The notes: generated by a model not told the origin, from the sequence alone. 64,000 bases of DNA from Nocardia sp. SYP-A9097 (GCF_009649815.1 NZ_WJIC01000022.1:62001-126000), one strand, 5' to 3'; positions 52,034 to 61,673 are shown, numbered from the stretch's first letter. Numbers and translations: made by a program.

Positions 52034-52821
52034 GTTCCTTTGCCCCCGAACGTTTCTCCGGTCGCAGCGTCATGATCACCGGCGCGGCCCAGGGTATCGG
52101 CCTCGCGGTCGCGCGGCGTATCGTCCGCGAGGGCGGCGAGGCCATGCTGGTGGACCGTGCCGAACTCGTCCACGAGGCTGCCCGGGAACTGCGCGCCGAC
52201 GGCGGACAAGCCCACTCGGTCGCCGCCGACCTCGAACACTACGAAGGCGCGCAGCAAGCCACGGACGCCGCACTGGAACAACTCGGCCGGGTCGACGTGC
52301 TGATCAACAATGTCGGCGGCACCATCTGGGCGCGACCCTTCGAACACTATGCGCCGGAACAGATTCAGGCCGAAATCAACCGCTCGCTCTTCCCGACGCT
52401 GTGGACCTGCCGGGCGGTGCTCCCGCACATGATCGAGCGTGCGGGCGGCACCATCGTCAATGTCGCCTCCATCGCGACCCGCGGCGTCAACCGGGTGCCC
52501 TACGCCGCCGCCAAAGGCGGGGTCAAGGCCATCACCACCGCACTGGCAATGGAGTTGGCGCAGTACGGGATTCGCGTCGTCGCCACCGCACCGGGCGGAA
52601 CCCAGGCCCCGCCACGGCGCATTCCGCGCGGCCCCGGCCCCGCCGACGATCAGGAGAGCCGCTGGTATCAGCAGATTGTCGACCAGACCACCGAATCGGC
52701 GCTGCTCAAACGCTACGGCACCCTCGACGAACAGGCGGCGGCAATCTGCTTCCTCGCCTCGGACGAGGCCAGCTACATCACCGGCAGCATCCTGCCCGTC
52801 GGCGGCGGCGACCAAGGCTGA
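52030..52821 (+). CDS. benD: Benzoate cis-diol dehydrogenase (1,6-dihydroxycyclohexadiene carboxylate)
   Basis: The 263-residue SDR starts with ATGA overlap to benC. Cofactor motif 'ITGAAQGIGLAVA', 'NNVGG' and catalytic 'YAAAK' are intact, with BenD-specific 'WARPFEHYAPEQIQAEINRSLF' and 'GTQAPPRRIPRG'. It oxidises the cis-diol made by BenABC to catechol with release of CO2. The enzyme looks functional although its substrate supply is broken. Confidence 0.92.
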   Translation: MSSFAPERFSGRSVMITGAAQGIGLAVARRIVREGGEAMLVDRAELVHEAARELRADGGQAHSVAADLEHYEGAQQATDAALEQLGRVDVLINNVGGTIWARPFEHYAPEQIQAEINRSLFPTLWTCRAVLPHMIERAGGTIVNVASIATRGVNRVPYAAAKGGVKAITTALAMELAQYGIRVVATAPGGTQAPPRRIPRGPGPADDQESRWYQQIVDQTTESALLKRYGTLDEQAAAICFLASDEASYITGSILPVGGGDQG

Positions 52822-53025
52822 CCGGCATCACCTTTCCAGGAGCACAATCGTGAGAACACGCTCGACCTCGGACGGCGGCGCACCAGTCGCCGCAAGCGCC
52901 GTGCCCTCCCCCGCCCGCTCGCGCGGAACCGGCCGAACGAACGACGGCCGGTCTGCCCTGAAAACGCCGTCACCAGGCCATATCGCGGCGTTTCGGCCGA
53001 ATTCCGGTGGCACCACCCCGATAGC
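52822..53025. other. Gap between benD and benE with a possible 5' gene remnant
   Basis: A GTG at 52850 follows AGGAG at good spacing and opens 59 codons ('VRTRSTSDGGAPVAASAVPS'), ending at 53029. The peptide matches nothing I recognise. Since related ben clusters often carry an MFS transporter gene (benK) here, it may be the surviving start of a deleted gene. That is speculative. Confidence 0.3.
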
Positions 53026-54267
53026 ATGAGCGAAATGACCGCGGACTCCCCCCTCGAGACGGCCGAGACCTCTCGACCTCGGCTCGCCTCACCCCGTCAG
53101 GTGCTGCGCGACCTCGACTCGCGGACAGCGGCGAACGGGCTTATCGGCCTGGTCTTCTCGGCCACCGGGCCGCTCGCGGTGATCGTCACGGCGGGCGGGC
53201 AGGGGCATCTCACCGCCGCACAATTGGCGTCCTGGATCTTCGGCGCGTTCTTCCTCAATGGCCTACTCACCATCCTCGTGTCCTGGGTGTACCGCCGCCC
53301 GCTCGGTTTCTTCTGGACCATTCCCGGCACCGTGCTGGTCGGCAACGCGCTGCCGCACATGACCTGGAGCCAGGTGATCGGCGTCTACGTGGTCACCGCC
53401 ATACTCATTGTGGCGCTTGGTCTTTCGGGACTAGTGGACTCGATCATGAAGCTACTGCCGACGCCGATCGTCATGGCCATGGTCGCCGGGGTTTTCCTGC
53501 ACTTCGGCACCGGCCTGGTGCAGGCCGTCTCGCACAATGCGCGGGTGGCCGCGCCGATGATCATCGTCTTCGTGCTGCTGTCGGCCTGGCCACGCGGCGG
53601 GGCGCTCATCCCGCCGGTGCTGGGCGCGCTGGCGGCCGGAATCGCCGCCGTCGCCTCGACCACCGGATTCTCCCCGACCCTCAATGATGCTGGGCCACTG
53701 GCGGTTCCGGTATTCACCGCACCGGAATTCTCCGCGAACGCGCTCGCCGAACTGGTGATCCCCCTGGCCGTGACAGTGCTGGTGGTCCAGAACGGACAGG
53801 GCATCGCGGTGCTCGAGGCCGCGCGGCACCGGGTTCCGGTGACCGCGGTGACAATCGCCTGCGGCATCTGGTCACTGTTCGGCGCGGGCGTCGGCGCGGT
53901 CTCCACCTGTCTCACCGGACCGACCAACGCGCTGCTGGTCGCCTCCGGACAGCGCGAGCGGCAGTACACCGCGGCCATCGTCTGCGGTCTGCTCGCACTC
54001 GTCGCCGGCATCTTCGCACCCGTGCTGGTCGCGCTGATGCTCTCACTGCCGGCGGCCTATATCGGCGGGCTCGCCGGGCTCGCCATGCTGGCGGCACTGC
54101 GCGGCGCCTTTCTGACCGCGTTCAGCGGACGGCACACCATGGGAGCGCTCATCGCCTTCCTGGTGACGGTCGCCGGAATCGATTTCGGCGGGATCAGCGC
54201 CGCCTTCTGGGGACTGGTCGCCGGAATCCTGGCGAGCCGCCTGCTGGACCCGTCACAACCGGCATGA
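53026..54267 (+). CDS. benE: Benzoate/proton symporter BenE
   Basis: The 413-residue membrane protein has about 11-12 helices and BenE signatures: 'GLIGLVFSATGPLAVIVTAG', 'SWVYRRPLGFFWTIPGTVLVG', 'PTPIVMAMVAGVFLHFG', 'VLVVQNGQGIAVLEAA' and 'GAVSTCLTGPTNALL'. It should bring benzoate in with protons. Sequence appears intact. Its TGA overlaps the putative start of benR. Confidence 0.93.
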   Translation: MSEMTADSPLETAETSRPRLASPRQVLRDLDSRTAANGLIGLVFSATGPLAVIVTAGGQGHLTAAQLASWIFGAFFLNGLLTILVSWVYRRPLGFFWTIPGTVLVGNALPHMTWSQVIGVYVVTAILIVALGLSGLVDSIMKLLPTPIVMAMVAGVFLHFGTGLVQAVSHNARVAAPMIIVFVLLSAWPRGGALIPPVLGALAAGIAAVASTTGFSPTLNDAGPLAVPVFTAPEFSANALAELVIPLAVTVLVVQNGQGIAVLEAARHRVPVTAVTIACGIWSLFGAGVGAVSTCLTGPTNALLVASGQRERQYTAAIVCGLLALVAGIFAPVLVALMLSLPAAYIGGLAGLAMLAALRGAFLTAFSGRHTMGALIAFLVTVAGIDFGGISAAFWGLVAGILASRLLDPSQPA

Positions 54268-56987
54268 CCAGCGCCGCACCGCACCCGATCCGGACAGAAG
54301 CCGGCTACTACGGTGGAAAGGTGATCTCCTTGCACGGCCGTGACCAGGCACTCGGCGCACTGCGCGAGCTACTGGCCACGGCCCGTGCGGGAGCGGCGGT
54401 CTCGGTGGTCATCGACGGCGTCCGGGGTGCGGGCAAAACCGAACTGCTCAACCAATTCCTGCGCGAGCACGCCGAGCTGCCGACACTGTGGGCCGGTGCC
54501 GCCCAATGGGAACAGCACACGCCCCTCGGAGTCGCCGAACAACTGCTGCGCACCCCCGTACCGGAACCGGCATGGCGGGCGCTGCTGTCCCGGCTCGCCG
54601 ATGCCGGTATCAAGGGCGGGCCGGTCATTGTCGCCGTCGACAACGCTCATCTCGCGGATGTGGCATCGCTGCAAGCGCTCACCTCGGCTCTGGAGCGTGC
54701 GAGCGAAGGCGTCCTGCTGCTACTGACCGCGGACCCGGATGCCCGCGACCCCGCGGCGGTCCTGGAACTCGTCGAACGGCACCGGCGGCACTGTATTACC
54801 TTGCAGCCCTTGCCAACCGGCGACGTCAGTGCGCTGGCGGAGGAGCTCATAGGGGTACGGCTGTCGGTGCCGGTCGCCCGCCGGCTCGCCGCGCATACCG
54901 GCGGCAATCCGGGATATCTGGTGCGCCTGCTGCGTGAGAACGATCCCGAGCTCTGGTCCCGCTGGATTCCGCTGCTGCCGGTGCCGCGCGCCGAACAAGC
55001 CGCCATTACCGCGCGACTGGGTGAAACCACCACGCAGGCAAGGCATCTCATCGAGGCCGCGGCGATTCTCGGAATCGTCGGCGGCCTCGGACAGGTGGCC
55101 GCGCTCGCCGAGATCGACGATCCGGTGGCCGCACTGGACGCCGCCTGCGCGACGGGTCTGGTCCGCACCGACGCCACCCGCCCGCTGGCGATCATCGAAT
55201 TCCCCGCTCCCCTGGTGCGTTCCGCGGTGCTGGCCGCCATGACTCCGCTCACCATGCGCCAATTGCACTGCCGCGCAGCCGAATCCGCCGCCGACGAAGG
55301 CGTCCGCCTGGGCCACCTGGTCGCCGCCGAACCCATCGCCGACGGTGCGCTCGCCGACCGGCTCGACAATTACGCCGCCACCCGCGCCGCCAGCGGCGAA
55401 TGGGCGGCCTGCGCGGCCGCGTTCATCAAAGCCAGTCACATCTCCCCCACCCCGGCCCTGCGCGAGAACCGGCTGATTCGCGGCGTCGACGCTCTCATCG
55501 GCGCGGGCAGGGTCCCGCAGGCCGAGGAGTTCGTCCCCGAGATCGAGAGTTTCGGCGAAGGCGCACTGCGTGATTCGGTCCTGGGCTACCTCGCCATGAT
55601 GCGCGGCCGCGCCGCCGAGGCCCAACTCCTGCTCACCCGCGCCTGGCGCGGCTGCGGCACCGAACCCGCCGGATCGGTTGCCGCCTCCATCGCCCAGCGG
55701 CACGTCCTGGACGCCCTGACCCGTTGGGACGGTGCGCGATTGCTGCGCTGGGCCGACCAGGTCACCCGGCTCACCACGCCCACCACCCCGGAGGCGATCG
55801 AGGCCGCCGCCATCAACGGACTCGGACTGGCCATGACGGGCCAACTGGAGGCGGCGGCGCGCACCTACTCCAACGACCTGGCCGAAACCGTACTGGGCGC
55901 GCAATCACAGCGCTTCCGAATGGCGAAGGGCTGGCTGGCATTGGCTCTCGACGACCTCGACAGCGCCCGGCTGCTACTGGAATCCGCTGTGCCGACGGCG
56001 TTTCGATTCGGTTCGGTGCGCATCTCGCTCTGGGCGCAGGTGTGGCTGGCCCGCGTTCAGTTCGCCCTCGGCGAATGGGACGACGCACTCCGCACCGTCG
56101 AACACGGCGTGGCCGAAGCCGAAGCCTCCGGACTCGACTTCATCCGGCCGCTCATGCACTGGACCGGTGCGCAGATCCACGCCCTGCGCGGCGAGGACGA
56201 GCCGGCGAACCAGCACCTGCAACTCGGGCGCACCAATTCGCGGGAGTACCTGGTCATGCATATCCCCTCCGCGCTGGCGCACGCCCAGTACGCGGAGGCG
56301 CACGCGGACCACGAGGGCGTCATCCGGGCGCTGGGCTCGGTGGCGCGGGTCGCGCCCGACAGCGATCAGGCCGGATTCTGGCCGTGGGCCGACGTATACG
56401 CCACCGCATTGGTGATGTCGGGTCGTGCGGCGGAGGCGGACCGTTTCCTGCGCCGCTACGAGGACGATGCCCGCCGCATCGGCCACCGCTCCAGCCTGGG
56501 CCGTCTCGGCTCGGTGCGAGGCCGGATCGCCGAGGCCACCGATGGAATCGCCGCCGCCGCAGCGATATTCGAGCAGGCCCTGCGCGAAATCGAGAGCCTG
56601 CCACTGCCTTATGAACGCGCCCGCATCGCCTTCGCCTACGGCCAGACCCTGCGCCGCGCCGGAAAACGCCGGGAAGCCGACACCATGATGCGATCGGCCC
56701 GGGAAACCTTCGCCGCTCTCGGGGCGCACACCTATGTCGAGCGCTGCGATCGCGAACTCAAGGCCGCCGGCGTCAATTCCAAACGCAGCCGCGACCCGCT
56801 CTCCGAACTCACCGAACAGGAACGCGCCGTCGCCACCCTGGTCGCCGAGGGCAAAACCAATAAACAAGCCGCCGAGGGGCTGTTCCTCTCGGTCAAGACC
56901 ATCCAGTACCACTTGACCCGCGTCTATGCGAAGCTGCGCATCCGCTCCCGCACCGAACTCGTCTCGCACATGCGCGATCTCGGCTGA
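54264..56987 (+). CDS. benR: LuxR-family (LAL type) ATP-binding transcriptional activator, benR-like
   Basis: The 907-residue protein starts with ATGA overlap to benE; a GTG at 54321 just before 'SLHGRDQALGALREL' is an alternative. The N-terminal AAA-like ATPase has Walker A 'GVRGAGKTELL' (about 51-61) and 'VIVAVDNAHLAD' as Walker B. A long TPR-like helical middle follows. The C-terminal LuxR HTH is at about 840-905 ('LTEQERAVATLVAEGKTNKQAAEGLFLSVKTIQYHL'). In Corynebacterium a LuxR-type BenR activates ben genes, so the same role is likely here. Confidence 0.85.
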   Translation: MTSAAPHPIRTEAGYYGGKVISLHGRDQALGALRELLATARAGAAVSVVIDGVRGAGKTELLNQFLREHAELPTLWAGAAQWEQHTPLGVAEQLLRTPVPEPAWRALLSRLADAGIKGGPVIVAVDNAHLADVASLQALTSALERASEGVLLLLTADPDARDPAAVLELVERHRRHCITLQPLPTGDVSALAEELIGVRLSVPVARRLAAHTGGNPGYLVRLLRENDPELWSRWIPLLPVPRAEQAAITARLGETTTQARHLIEAAAILGIVGGLGQVAALAEIDDPVAALDAACATGLVRTDATRPLAIIEFPAPLVRSAVLAAMTPLTMRQLHCRAAESAADEGVRLGHLVAAEPIADGALADRLDNYAATRAASGEWAACAAAFIKASHISPTPALRENRLIRGVDALIGAGRVPQAEEFVPEIESFGEGALRDSVLGYLAMMRGRAAEAQLLLTRAWRGCGTEPAGSVAASIAQRHVLDALTRWDGARLLRWADQVTRLTTPTTPEAIEAAAINGLGLAMTGQLEAAARTYSNDLAETVLGAQSQRFRMAKGWLALALDDLDSARLLLESAVPTAFRFGSVRISLWAQVWLARVQFALGEWDDALRTVEHGVAEAEASGLDFIRPLMHWTGAQIHALRGEDEPANQHLQLGRTNSREYLVMHIPSALAHAQYAEAHADHEGVIRALGSVARVAPDSDQAGFWPWADVYATALVMSGRAAEADRFLRRYEDDARRIGHRSSLGRLGSVRGRIAEATDGIAAAAAIFEQALREIESLPLPYERARIAFAYGQTLRRAGKRREADTMMRSARETFAALGAHTYVERCDRELKAAGVNSKRSRDPLSELTEQERAVATLVAEGKTNKQAAEGLFLSVKTIQYHLTRVYAKLRIRSRTELVSHMRDLG

Positions 56988-57024
56988 TCCGAACTCGGCT
57001 CGCACATGCGCGAACTCGGCTGAT
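56953..57024 (+). repeat. 36-bp tandem duplication across the benR stop codon
   Basis: Bases 56953-56988 (CCGAACTCGTCTCGCACATG...) recur at 56989-57024 with two substitutions. The duplicated unit contains the last codons and the TGA stop, so the second copy is untranslated. It looks like a recent slippage or unequal exchange event. Confidence 0.85.
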
Positions 57025-57259
57025 AACGCGCTATTGGCGGCCGGGGCACTGCCACCGGTGCTGCGACGGCGGGGCGCAGCGCAAGATCAACGGCCGCAGT
57101 CTGCGGACCCGTCCGTCCCGCCGCTGGCGGCAGTGCGATTCGTCGACGAGGCGCAGTATCGGATCCGGTGTGCTAGGCGGTGCCGGTGCTCACCAGCGCC
57201 TGCCTGTTCATCGGATCCGGGTACGGACCGGTTTCGGCCCTCGGCCGGAACTCCTCGAA

Positions 57260-59032
57260 TCAGCTTGCGGCGGTGATCTTTTCGGCGTCGGCGGTGGTGA
57301 GTAGCTCCCAGGCGTGGGCGCGGCCGGTTTCGGTGTCGTCGAGGCCGGCAAGCATGCGGGCCAGTTCGACCACGCGTTCATCGCGGGTGAGGGATCGGAC
57401 GCCGGACTTCACACCCTTGCCGTCATCTACCTTGTCGACGACCAGGTGCGTGTCGGCGAAGGCGGCGACCTGTGCGAGGTGGGTGACCACGATGACCTGG
57501 TGGGTGCGCGCCAATCTGGCCAGGCGGCGGCCGATTTCGACCGCGGCCCGACCACCGACACCGGCGTCGACCTCGTCGAAGACCATGGTGGTGCCGTGCT
57601 CGGAGCTGGCCAGGACCACTTCCAGGGCCAGCATGATGCGGGAGAGTTCACCGCCGGAGGCGCTGCGGCTCAAAGGAAGTGGTTGTGCGCCCGAGTGCGC
57701 GGCGAGCCGGAATTCCGCCTCGTCCACACCGGTGGAACCGGCGTGTAGTTCCTTGCCGTCGACCAGTAGCGGCGCGGAATCCTGTACCCCGGCCGGCATC
57801 GGACGCACCTCGACCTCGAGGCGGGCGCGGCCCATGGCCAGTCCAGCGAGTTCGGTGCTGACCGCGGTGGCCAGTTTGCCCGCCGCCTTGGCACGTGCGG
57901 TGGTGAGTTTGCGGGCGGCCTCGCGCACCTTCTCGGCGGCGGTCTCGACCTCGGCGGCGAGGGCGGCGAGCGCCTCTTCGGAGACGTCCAGGGATTCCAG
58001 CCGGGTGCGGGACTGATCCGCCCAGGCGATGACGCCGTCGATATCGGGCGCGTATTTCCTTGTCAGCGACTTCAATTCGGCCTGGCGGGTGAGCATCGAG
58101 TCCAGTGCGCCCGGATCGGATGGCAGATCCGACAGGTACGAGCTCAGCTCGGTGGCCATATCCACCACCACCGAAATCGCCTCGCCCAGACGGGGAGCCA
58201 GCGCGGTGAGCGCCGGATCGTCGGCGGATTCCATCCGCGCGCGGGCACCGCCGAGCAATTCCAGTGCGCCCGAACCCTCCCCGGGCGTATCGGCGGGACC
58301 GGCCAGCGCGTCATGCGCCGCGGAGGCGGCCTCGCGCAGGGAATCCAGATCCGAGAGCCTGCGCACCTCGGCGACCAGACGCTCATCCTCACCGGGTTCC
58401 GGTGCGATGGAGTCGATTTCGTTCAGCGACTGGGTGAGGTGATCGGCCTCGAGCGCCAATTCACGGCTGCGCGCGGTGCGTTCGAGGAACTGATTGCGGG
58501 CGTTCAGCCAGGCTTTGCGCACCTTCTGATATTTGGTGAGCAGCGCCGCGACCCCATCACCCGCGAACTGGTCCAGCGCGTGCAACTGCTGATCCGGTCG
58601 CTGCAGGCGCAGCTGATCGTTCTGGCCGTGCACCGTCAGCAGCGGTGTCGTGAAATCCGACAGCACCGAAGCGGGCACACTGCGCCCACCCAGATGAGCG
58701 CGCGAACGGCCGTCGCTGCCGACGGTGCGCACGGCGATCACGCTGCCGTCGTCATCGCGTTCGGCGCCGGAGGCTTCGAGCACCTCCTTGACCTCGGAGA
58801 CGGCGCCCTCGTGGACCTCGTCCACGGTGAACCGCCCCTCGACCAGCGCGCGCGACGCGCCGAGCCGCACCCGGCCCGCATCGGCGCGGGCGCCGCTGAG
58901 CAGGTGCAGGCTCGTCACCACCATTGTCTTGCCCGCACCGGTCTCACCGGTCAAAACGGTCAAACCTTCGTGGAATTGCGCGGTGGCGGTGGAAATTACG
59001 CCCAGCCCGTCAATCCTGATCTCTGTCAGCAC
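57260..59032 (-). CDS. recN: DNA repair protein RecN
   Basis: The GTG at 59032 after GGAGAG gives 590 residues; it overlaps the end of nadK by 23 nt. RecN is an SMC-like ATPase for double-strand break repair. N-terminal Walker A 'LTGETGAGKTMVVTSLHLL', a central coiled coil, 'HGQNDQLRL', the ABC-type signature 'LSRSASGGELSRIMLALEV' and Walker B 'TMVFDEVDAGVGG' are present. In mycobacteria the next gene downstream would be steA; here the benzoate island follows. Confidence 0.95.
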   Translation of the reverse strand: MLTEIRIDGLGVISTATAQFHEGLTVLTGETGAGKTMVVTSLHLLSGARADAGRVRLGASRALVEGRFTVDEVHEGAVSEVKEVLEASGAERDDDGSVIAVRTVGSDGRSRAHLGGRSVPASVLSDFTTPLLTVHGQNDQLRLQRPDQQLHALDQFAGDGVAALLTKYQKVRKAWLNARNQFLERTARSRELALEADHLTQSLNEIDSIAPEPGEDERLVAEVRRLSDLDSLREAASAAHDALAGPADTPGEGSGALELLGGARARMESADDPALTALAPRLGEAISVVVDMATELSSYLSDLPSDPGALDSMLTRQAELKSLTRKYAPDIDGVIAWADQSRTRLESLDVSEEALAALAAEVETAAEKVREAARKLTTARAKAAGKLATAVSTELAGLAMGRARLEVEVRPMPAGVQDSAPLLVDGKELHAGSTGVDEAEFRLAAHSGAQPLPLSRSASGGELSRIMLALEVVLASSEHGTTMVFDEVDAGVGGRAAVEIGRRLARLARTHQVIVVTHLAQVAAFADTHLVVDKVDDGKGVKSGVRSLTRDERVVELARMLAGLDDTETGRAHAWELLTTADAEKITAAS

Positions 59033-60050
59033 TCGTGCTCTCCGTTCGGCGGTTTTCAATCTCGCCTGCACTCGGGCGCTGCGTGGTTACGCGAGCTGCC
59101 GCCTCCGCGCCTGATCGCACAGACGGGCGGCCACGCCAGCCTGTCACGGGCAACTGGAACTTGCGCACCATCCGGTCTGCGAATGGCGCGGAATCCAAAC
59201 GCACCCAACGCACCGGCTCGGTCCCGCGGACCGCCTCGACCCGGCCGCCCCGCGGCAATGCGAGGGTGCGTCGGCCGTCCAGGAAAACTATCGCATCATG
59301 GCCCGTCGCAACGGTTTCCACCGCTATATGCGAATTCGGGCTGGTGACCAGCGGCCGCGCGAACAGGGCATGGGCATTACTCGGAATCACCAGTAGCGCT
59401 TCGAGTTCGGGCCACACCACCGGACCACCGGCAGAGAAGGCATACGCCGTCGAACCGGTGGGCGTGGCGATGAGCACGCCGTCGCAGCCGAAAGAGGACA
59501 CCGGTCGGCCGTCCACCTCCAGGACCACTTCGAGAACGCCCATGCGCGCGGCGTTTTCGATACTGGCCTCGTTCAGCGCCCAGCCGCGCTCGACGATGAC
59601 ATCGTCGACCCGGACGCACACATCGATGGTCATACGCGTTTCGAGGGTGTAATCCCCGCGCACCACCTGCGATAGCGCCTCGTCCAAATGCTCGGCCTCG
59701 GCCTCGGTGAGAAAACCTATGCGGCCCAGATTGATTCCGAGCACCGGCACCGAAGCGTCCCGCGCCAACTCGGCCGCGCGCAGGAAGGTGCCGTCGCCAC
59801 CGAGCGCGAGCACTATCTCGCAGCCGACCGCGGCATCCGGACCGTGCGCCATGACGCGCACCGGATATCCGTTCGCCGCTCCGGCGTCGTCGAGATCGAA
59901 ACGCGTGCTGTAGGCCTCGTCCTCGAGCACCCGCAGCCCGATACCGGCCTCGTCGAATATCTTGGCCACCCGATGCGCGGTCTCGGTGATCTCGGACCGC
60001 CCGGGATGCGCGACCAGCAGGATCTCCCGTGCGGCGCCCCGCGAATTCAC
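59010..60050 (-). CDS. nadK: NAD kinase
   Basis: The 346-residue protein phosphorylates NAD to NADP. Motifs: the Gly-Gly-Asp motif 'VLALGGDGTFLRAAELA', 'GINLGRIGFLTEAE', 'ALNEASIENA'-like NE motif and 'GVLIATPTGSTAYAFSAGGP'. It uses a GTG start overlapping the tlyA stop (GTGA). The C-terminal 45 residues are Arg/Ser-rich and dispensable-looking. Confidence 0.96.
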   Translation of the reverse strand: MNSRGAAREILLVAHPGRSEITETAHRVAKIFDEAGIGLRVLEDEAYSTRFDLDDAGAANGYPVRVMAHGPDAAVGCEIVLALGGDGTFLRAAELARDASVPVLGINLGRIGFLTEAEAEHLDEALSQVVRGDYTLETRMTIDVCVRVDDVIVERGWALNEASIENAARMGVLEVVLEVDGRPVSSFGCDGVLIATPTGSTAYAFSAGGPVVWPELEALLVIPSNAHALFARPLVTSPNSHIAVETVATGHDAIVFLDGRRTLALPRGGRVEAVRGTEPVRWVRLDSAPFADRMVRKFQLPVTGWRGRPSVRSGAEAAARVTTQRPSAGEIENRRTESTSADRDQD

Positions 60051-60985
60051 TGTGGTCCCTCCTCCACCGCCCGATCGATCAATGCCGCTACTCGAGCCTG
60101 TTCCTCCGCACTGTATGCGGAGGGGACAGCGCTCGCAGCGGACACCGTATCGCCCGGCACCGACAAGCTCTCCTCGACGGCGCCAACACCATCTGACCGT
60201 TCGGTATATTCCTGTGCGACGGACGATCCCGTCGCTTCTTTACGCAACCAGAGGAAGTACTCGACATTCCCGGACGGACCGGGCAGCGGACTCGCCACCA
60301 CACCGCGGGTACGCAGGCCCAGCTTGGCCGCGGCGGCCGCGACCTCGCGCACCGTCTCCGCCCGTAATACCGGATCACGCACCACGCCACCGGATCCGAG
60401 CCGATCCTTACCCACCTCGAACTGAGGCTTCACCATGGGCAGCAGATCCGCCCCGGGCGCACAGCAGGCCGCCAGTGCGGGCAGCACCAGCGCGAGTGAG
60501 ATGAACGACAGATCGGCGACCACCATATCGACTGTGCCGCCGATGAGTTCGGGCGTCAGGGCACGAACATTGGTGCGGTCGTGCACTTTTACGCGGTCGT
60601 CGTTCTGCAGACGCCAAATCAGTTGGCCGTAGCCGACATCCGCGGCGACCACCTCCTTGGCACCCTTCGACAGCAGGACATCGGTGAAGCCGCCGGTGGA
60701 CGCACCCGCATCCAGGCAACGCTTACCGTCCACCGAAACACCGTGTGGCTCGAAAGCCTCCAGCGCGCCGAGCAACTTGTGCGCGCCACGCGAGGCCCAC
60801 TGCACCTCATCCGGCTCATCGCGCACCAATAGCGCGGCCGAGGTCTCGACACCGGTCGCCGGTTTGGTGGCGACAGTTCCATTGATCAGGACACGTCCCG
60901 CAGTGATCAGTTCGACCGCGTGCTCCCGCGATCGCGCCAATCCGCGGCGAACCAATTCCGCGTCCACCCGTGCGCGCCTGGCCAC
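60047..60985 (-). CDS. tlyA: TlyA family 16S/23S rRNA 2'-O-methyltransferase
   Basis: The GTG at 60985, two bases after the preceding stop, gives 312 residues beginning 'VARRARVDAELVRRGLARSR', almost identical to known TlyA N-termini. S4 domain at 1-60, then a FtsJ-like methyltransferase: 'CLDAGASTGGFTDVLL' (SAM motif I), 'VVADLSFISLALVLPAL', 'MVKPQFEVGKD' and 'GNVEYFLWLRK'. In mycobacteria it methylates both rRNAs and its loss gives capreomycin resistance. A Glu/Ser/Ala-rich tail of about 45 residues extends past the usual end. Confidence 0.95.
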   Translation of the reverse strand: MARRARVDAELVRRGLARSREHAVELITAGRVLINGTVATKPATGVETSAALLVRDEPDEVQWASRGAHKLLGALEAFEPHGVSVDGKRCLDAGASTGGFTDVLLSKGAKEVVAADVGYGQLIWRLQNDDRVKVHDRTNVRALTPELIGGTVDMVVADLSFISLALVLPALAACCAPGADLLPMVKPQFEVGKDRLGSGGVVRDPVLRAETVREVAAAAAKLGLRTRGVVASPLPGPSGNVEYFLWLRKEATGSSVAQEYTERSDGVGAVEESLSVPGDTVSAASAVPSAYSAEEQARVAALIDRAVEEGPQ

Positions 60986-60986
60986 C

Positions 60987-61253
60987 CTAGATCTTGTCCA
61001 CCGTTGCCAGCGCCTGCACCAGCACATCGTGCGCCTGCTCCAGAATCTTGGCGCGCCGCACCATATCCGTGCCATCGGACGCCGAATCCCGCGCACCCGC
61101 CGACAATTCGGCGAGCAGCGCGTCCACATCCGCGCGCACCCGCGCTGGATCGGCGAACTCCTGATTCGCACCCGCCAAATGCTGTCCCGGCAACGGCATC
61201 CCCGGAGGGGGACCCGGCGCGGGACGCTGCGGATAAGACGTGGGCATACTCAT
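60987..61253 (-). CDS. Small conserved protein upstream of tlyA
   Basis: The ATG at 61253 gives 88 residues: a Pro-rich head ('YPQRPAPGPPPGMPLPGQ') and a helical tail ('VRADVDALLAELSAG', 'VRRAKILEQAHDVLVQALAT'). It occupies the place of the short Rv1693-type gene in mycobacteria and sits one base before tlyA. Function unknown; the coupled position may simply serve tlyA translation. Confidence 0.75.
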   Translation of the reverse strand: MSMPTSYPQRPAPGPPPGMPLPGQHLAGANQEFADPARVRADVDALLAELSAGARDSASDGTDMVRRAKILEQAHDVLVQALATVDKI

Positions 61254-61391
61254 CGTGGCACCAACGCTACCCGAACTCGCATTCGAACAGTATCCAGCCC
61301 ACAAGGTTCATTTCGTGTCCCGGTCGGTCGCTTGCCGCGCTCCCGGCCCGGGCATCGGAAATCGGGGTACCGCCCCGGCAGAATCGGGCAA

Positions 61392-61658
61392 ATGGACCGC
61401 GACTTCCTCGAGCTGATCGCGAAGGCAGCGGCCGTCTCCGTCGCGGGCCGGGATTTCTCCTGGCCGGCCGGGCGAGTCGGTGAGCAGCGGCGACTGGCCA
61501 CCACACGGGCGGCATTGGATATCCGGACCGCCGGTGGCGAGGTGCTCGCCGAGGCCGAGTACCCACCGCGGACCATGGTGGCCACCGAATCTGGCTGCCA
61601 CCGTTCGCCGGGCGTTCGATCCGGTGACCAGCAGGCATCCGGACATCTGGTGCAGTGA
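61392..61658 (+). pseudogene. Remnant of SAM-dependent methyltransferase gene
   Basis: From ATG 61392 the frame reads 'MDRDFLELIAKAAAVSVAGR', then 'LDIRTAGGEVLAEAEYPP' and 'TMVATES', a degraded class I methyltransferase start (motif I normally LDxGTGGGE). After about 75 codons the frame breaks; the homologous-looking 'NLAATVRRAFDP' continues in another frame. The rest of the gene is absent, and it runs into the 3' end of the HAD gene. Confidence 0.5.
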
Positions 61659-61673
61659 AGCCCAGGTAGGTAC

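Noticed and set aside
57025..57259. Possible small gene between benR and recN
   Set aside because: Frames in either direction are short, lack ribosome-binding sites and show no recognisable sequence.
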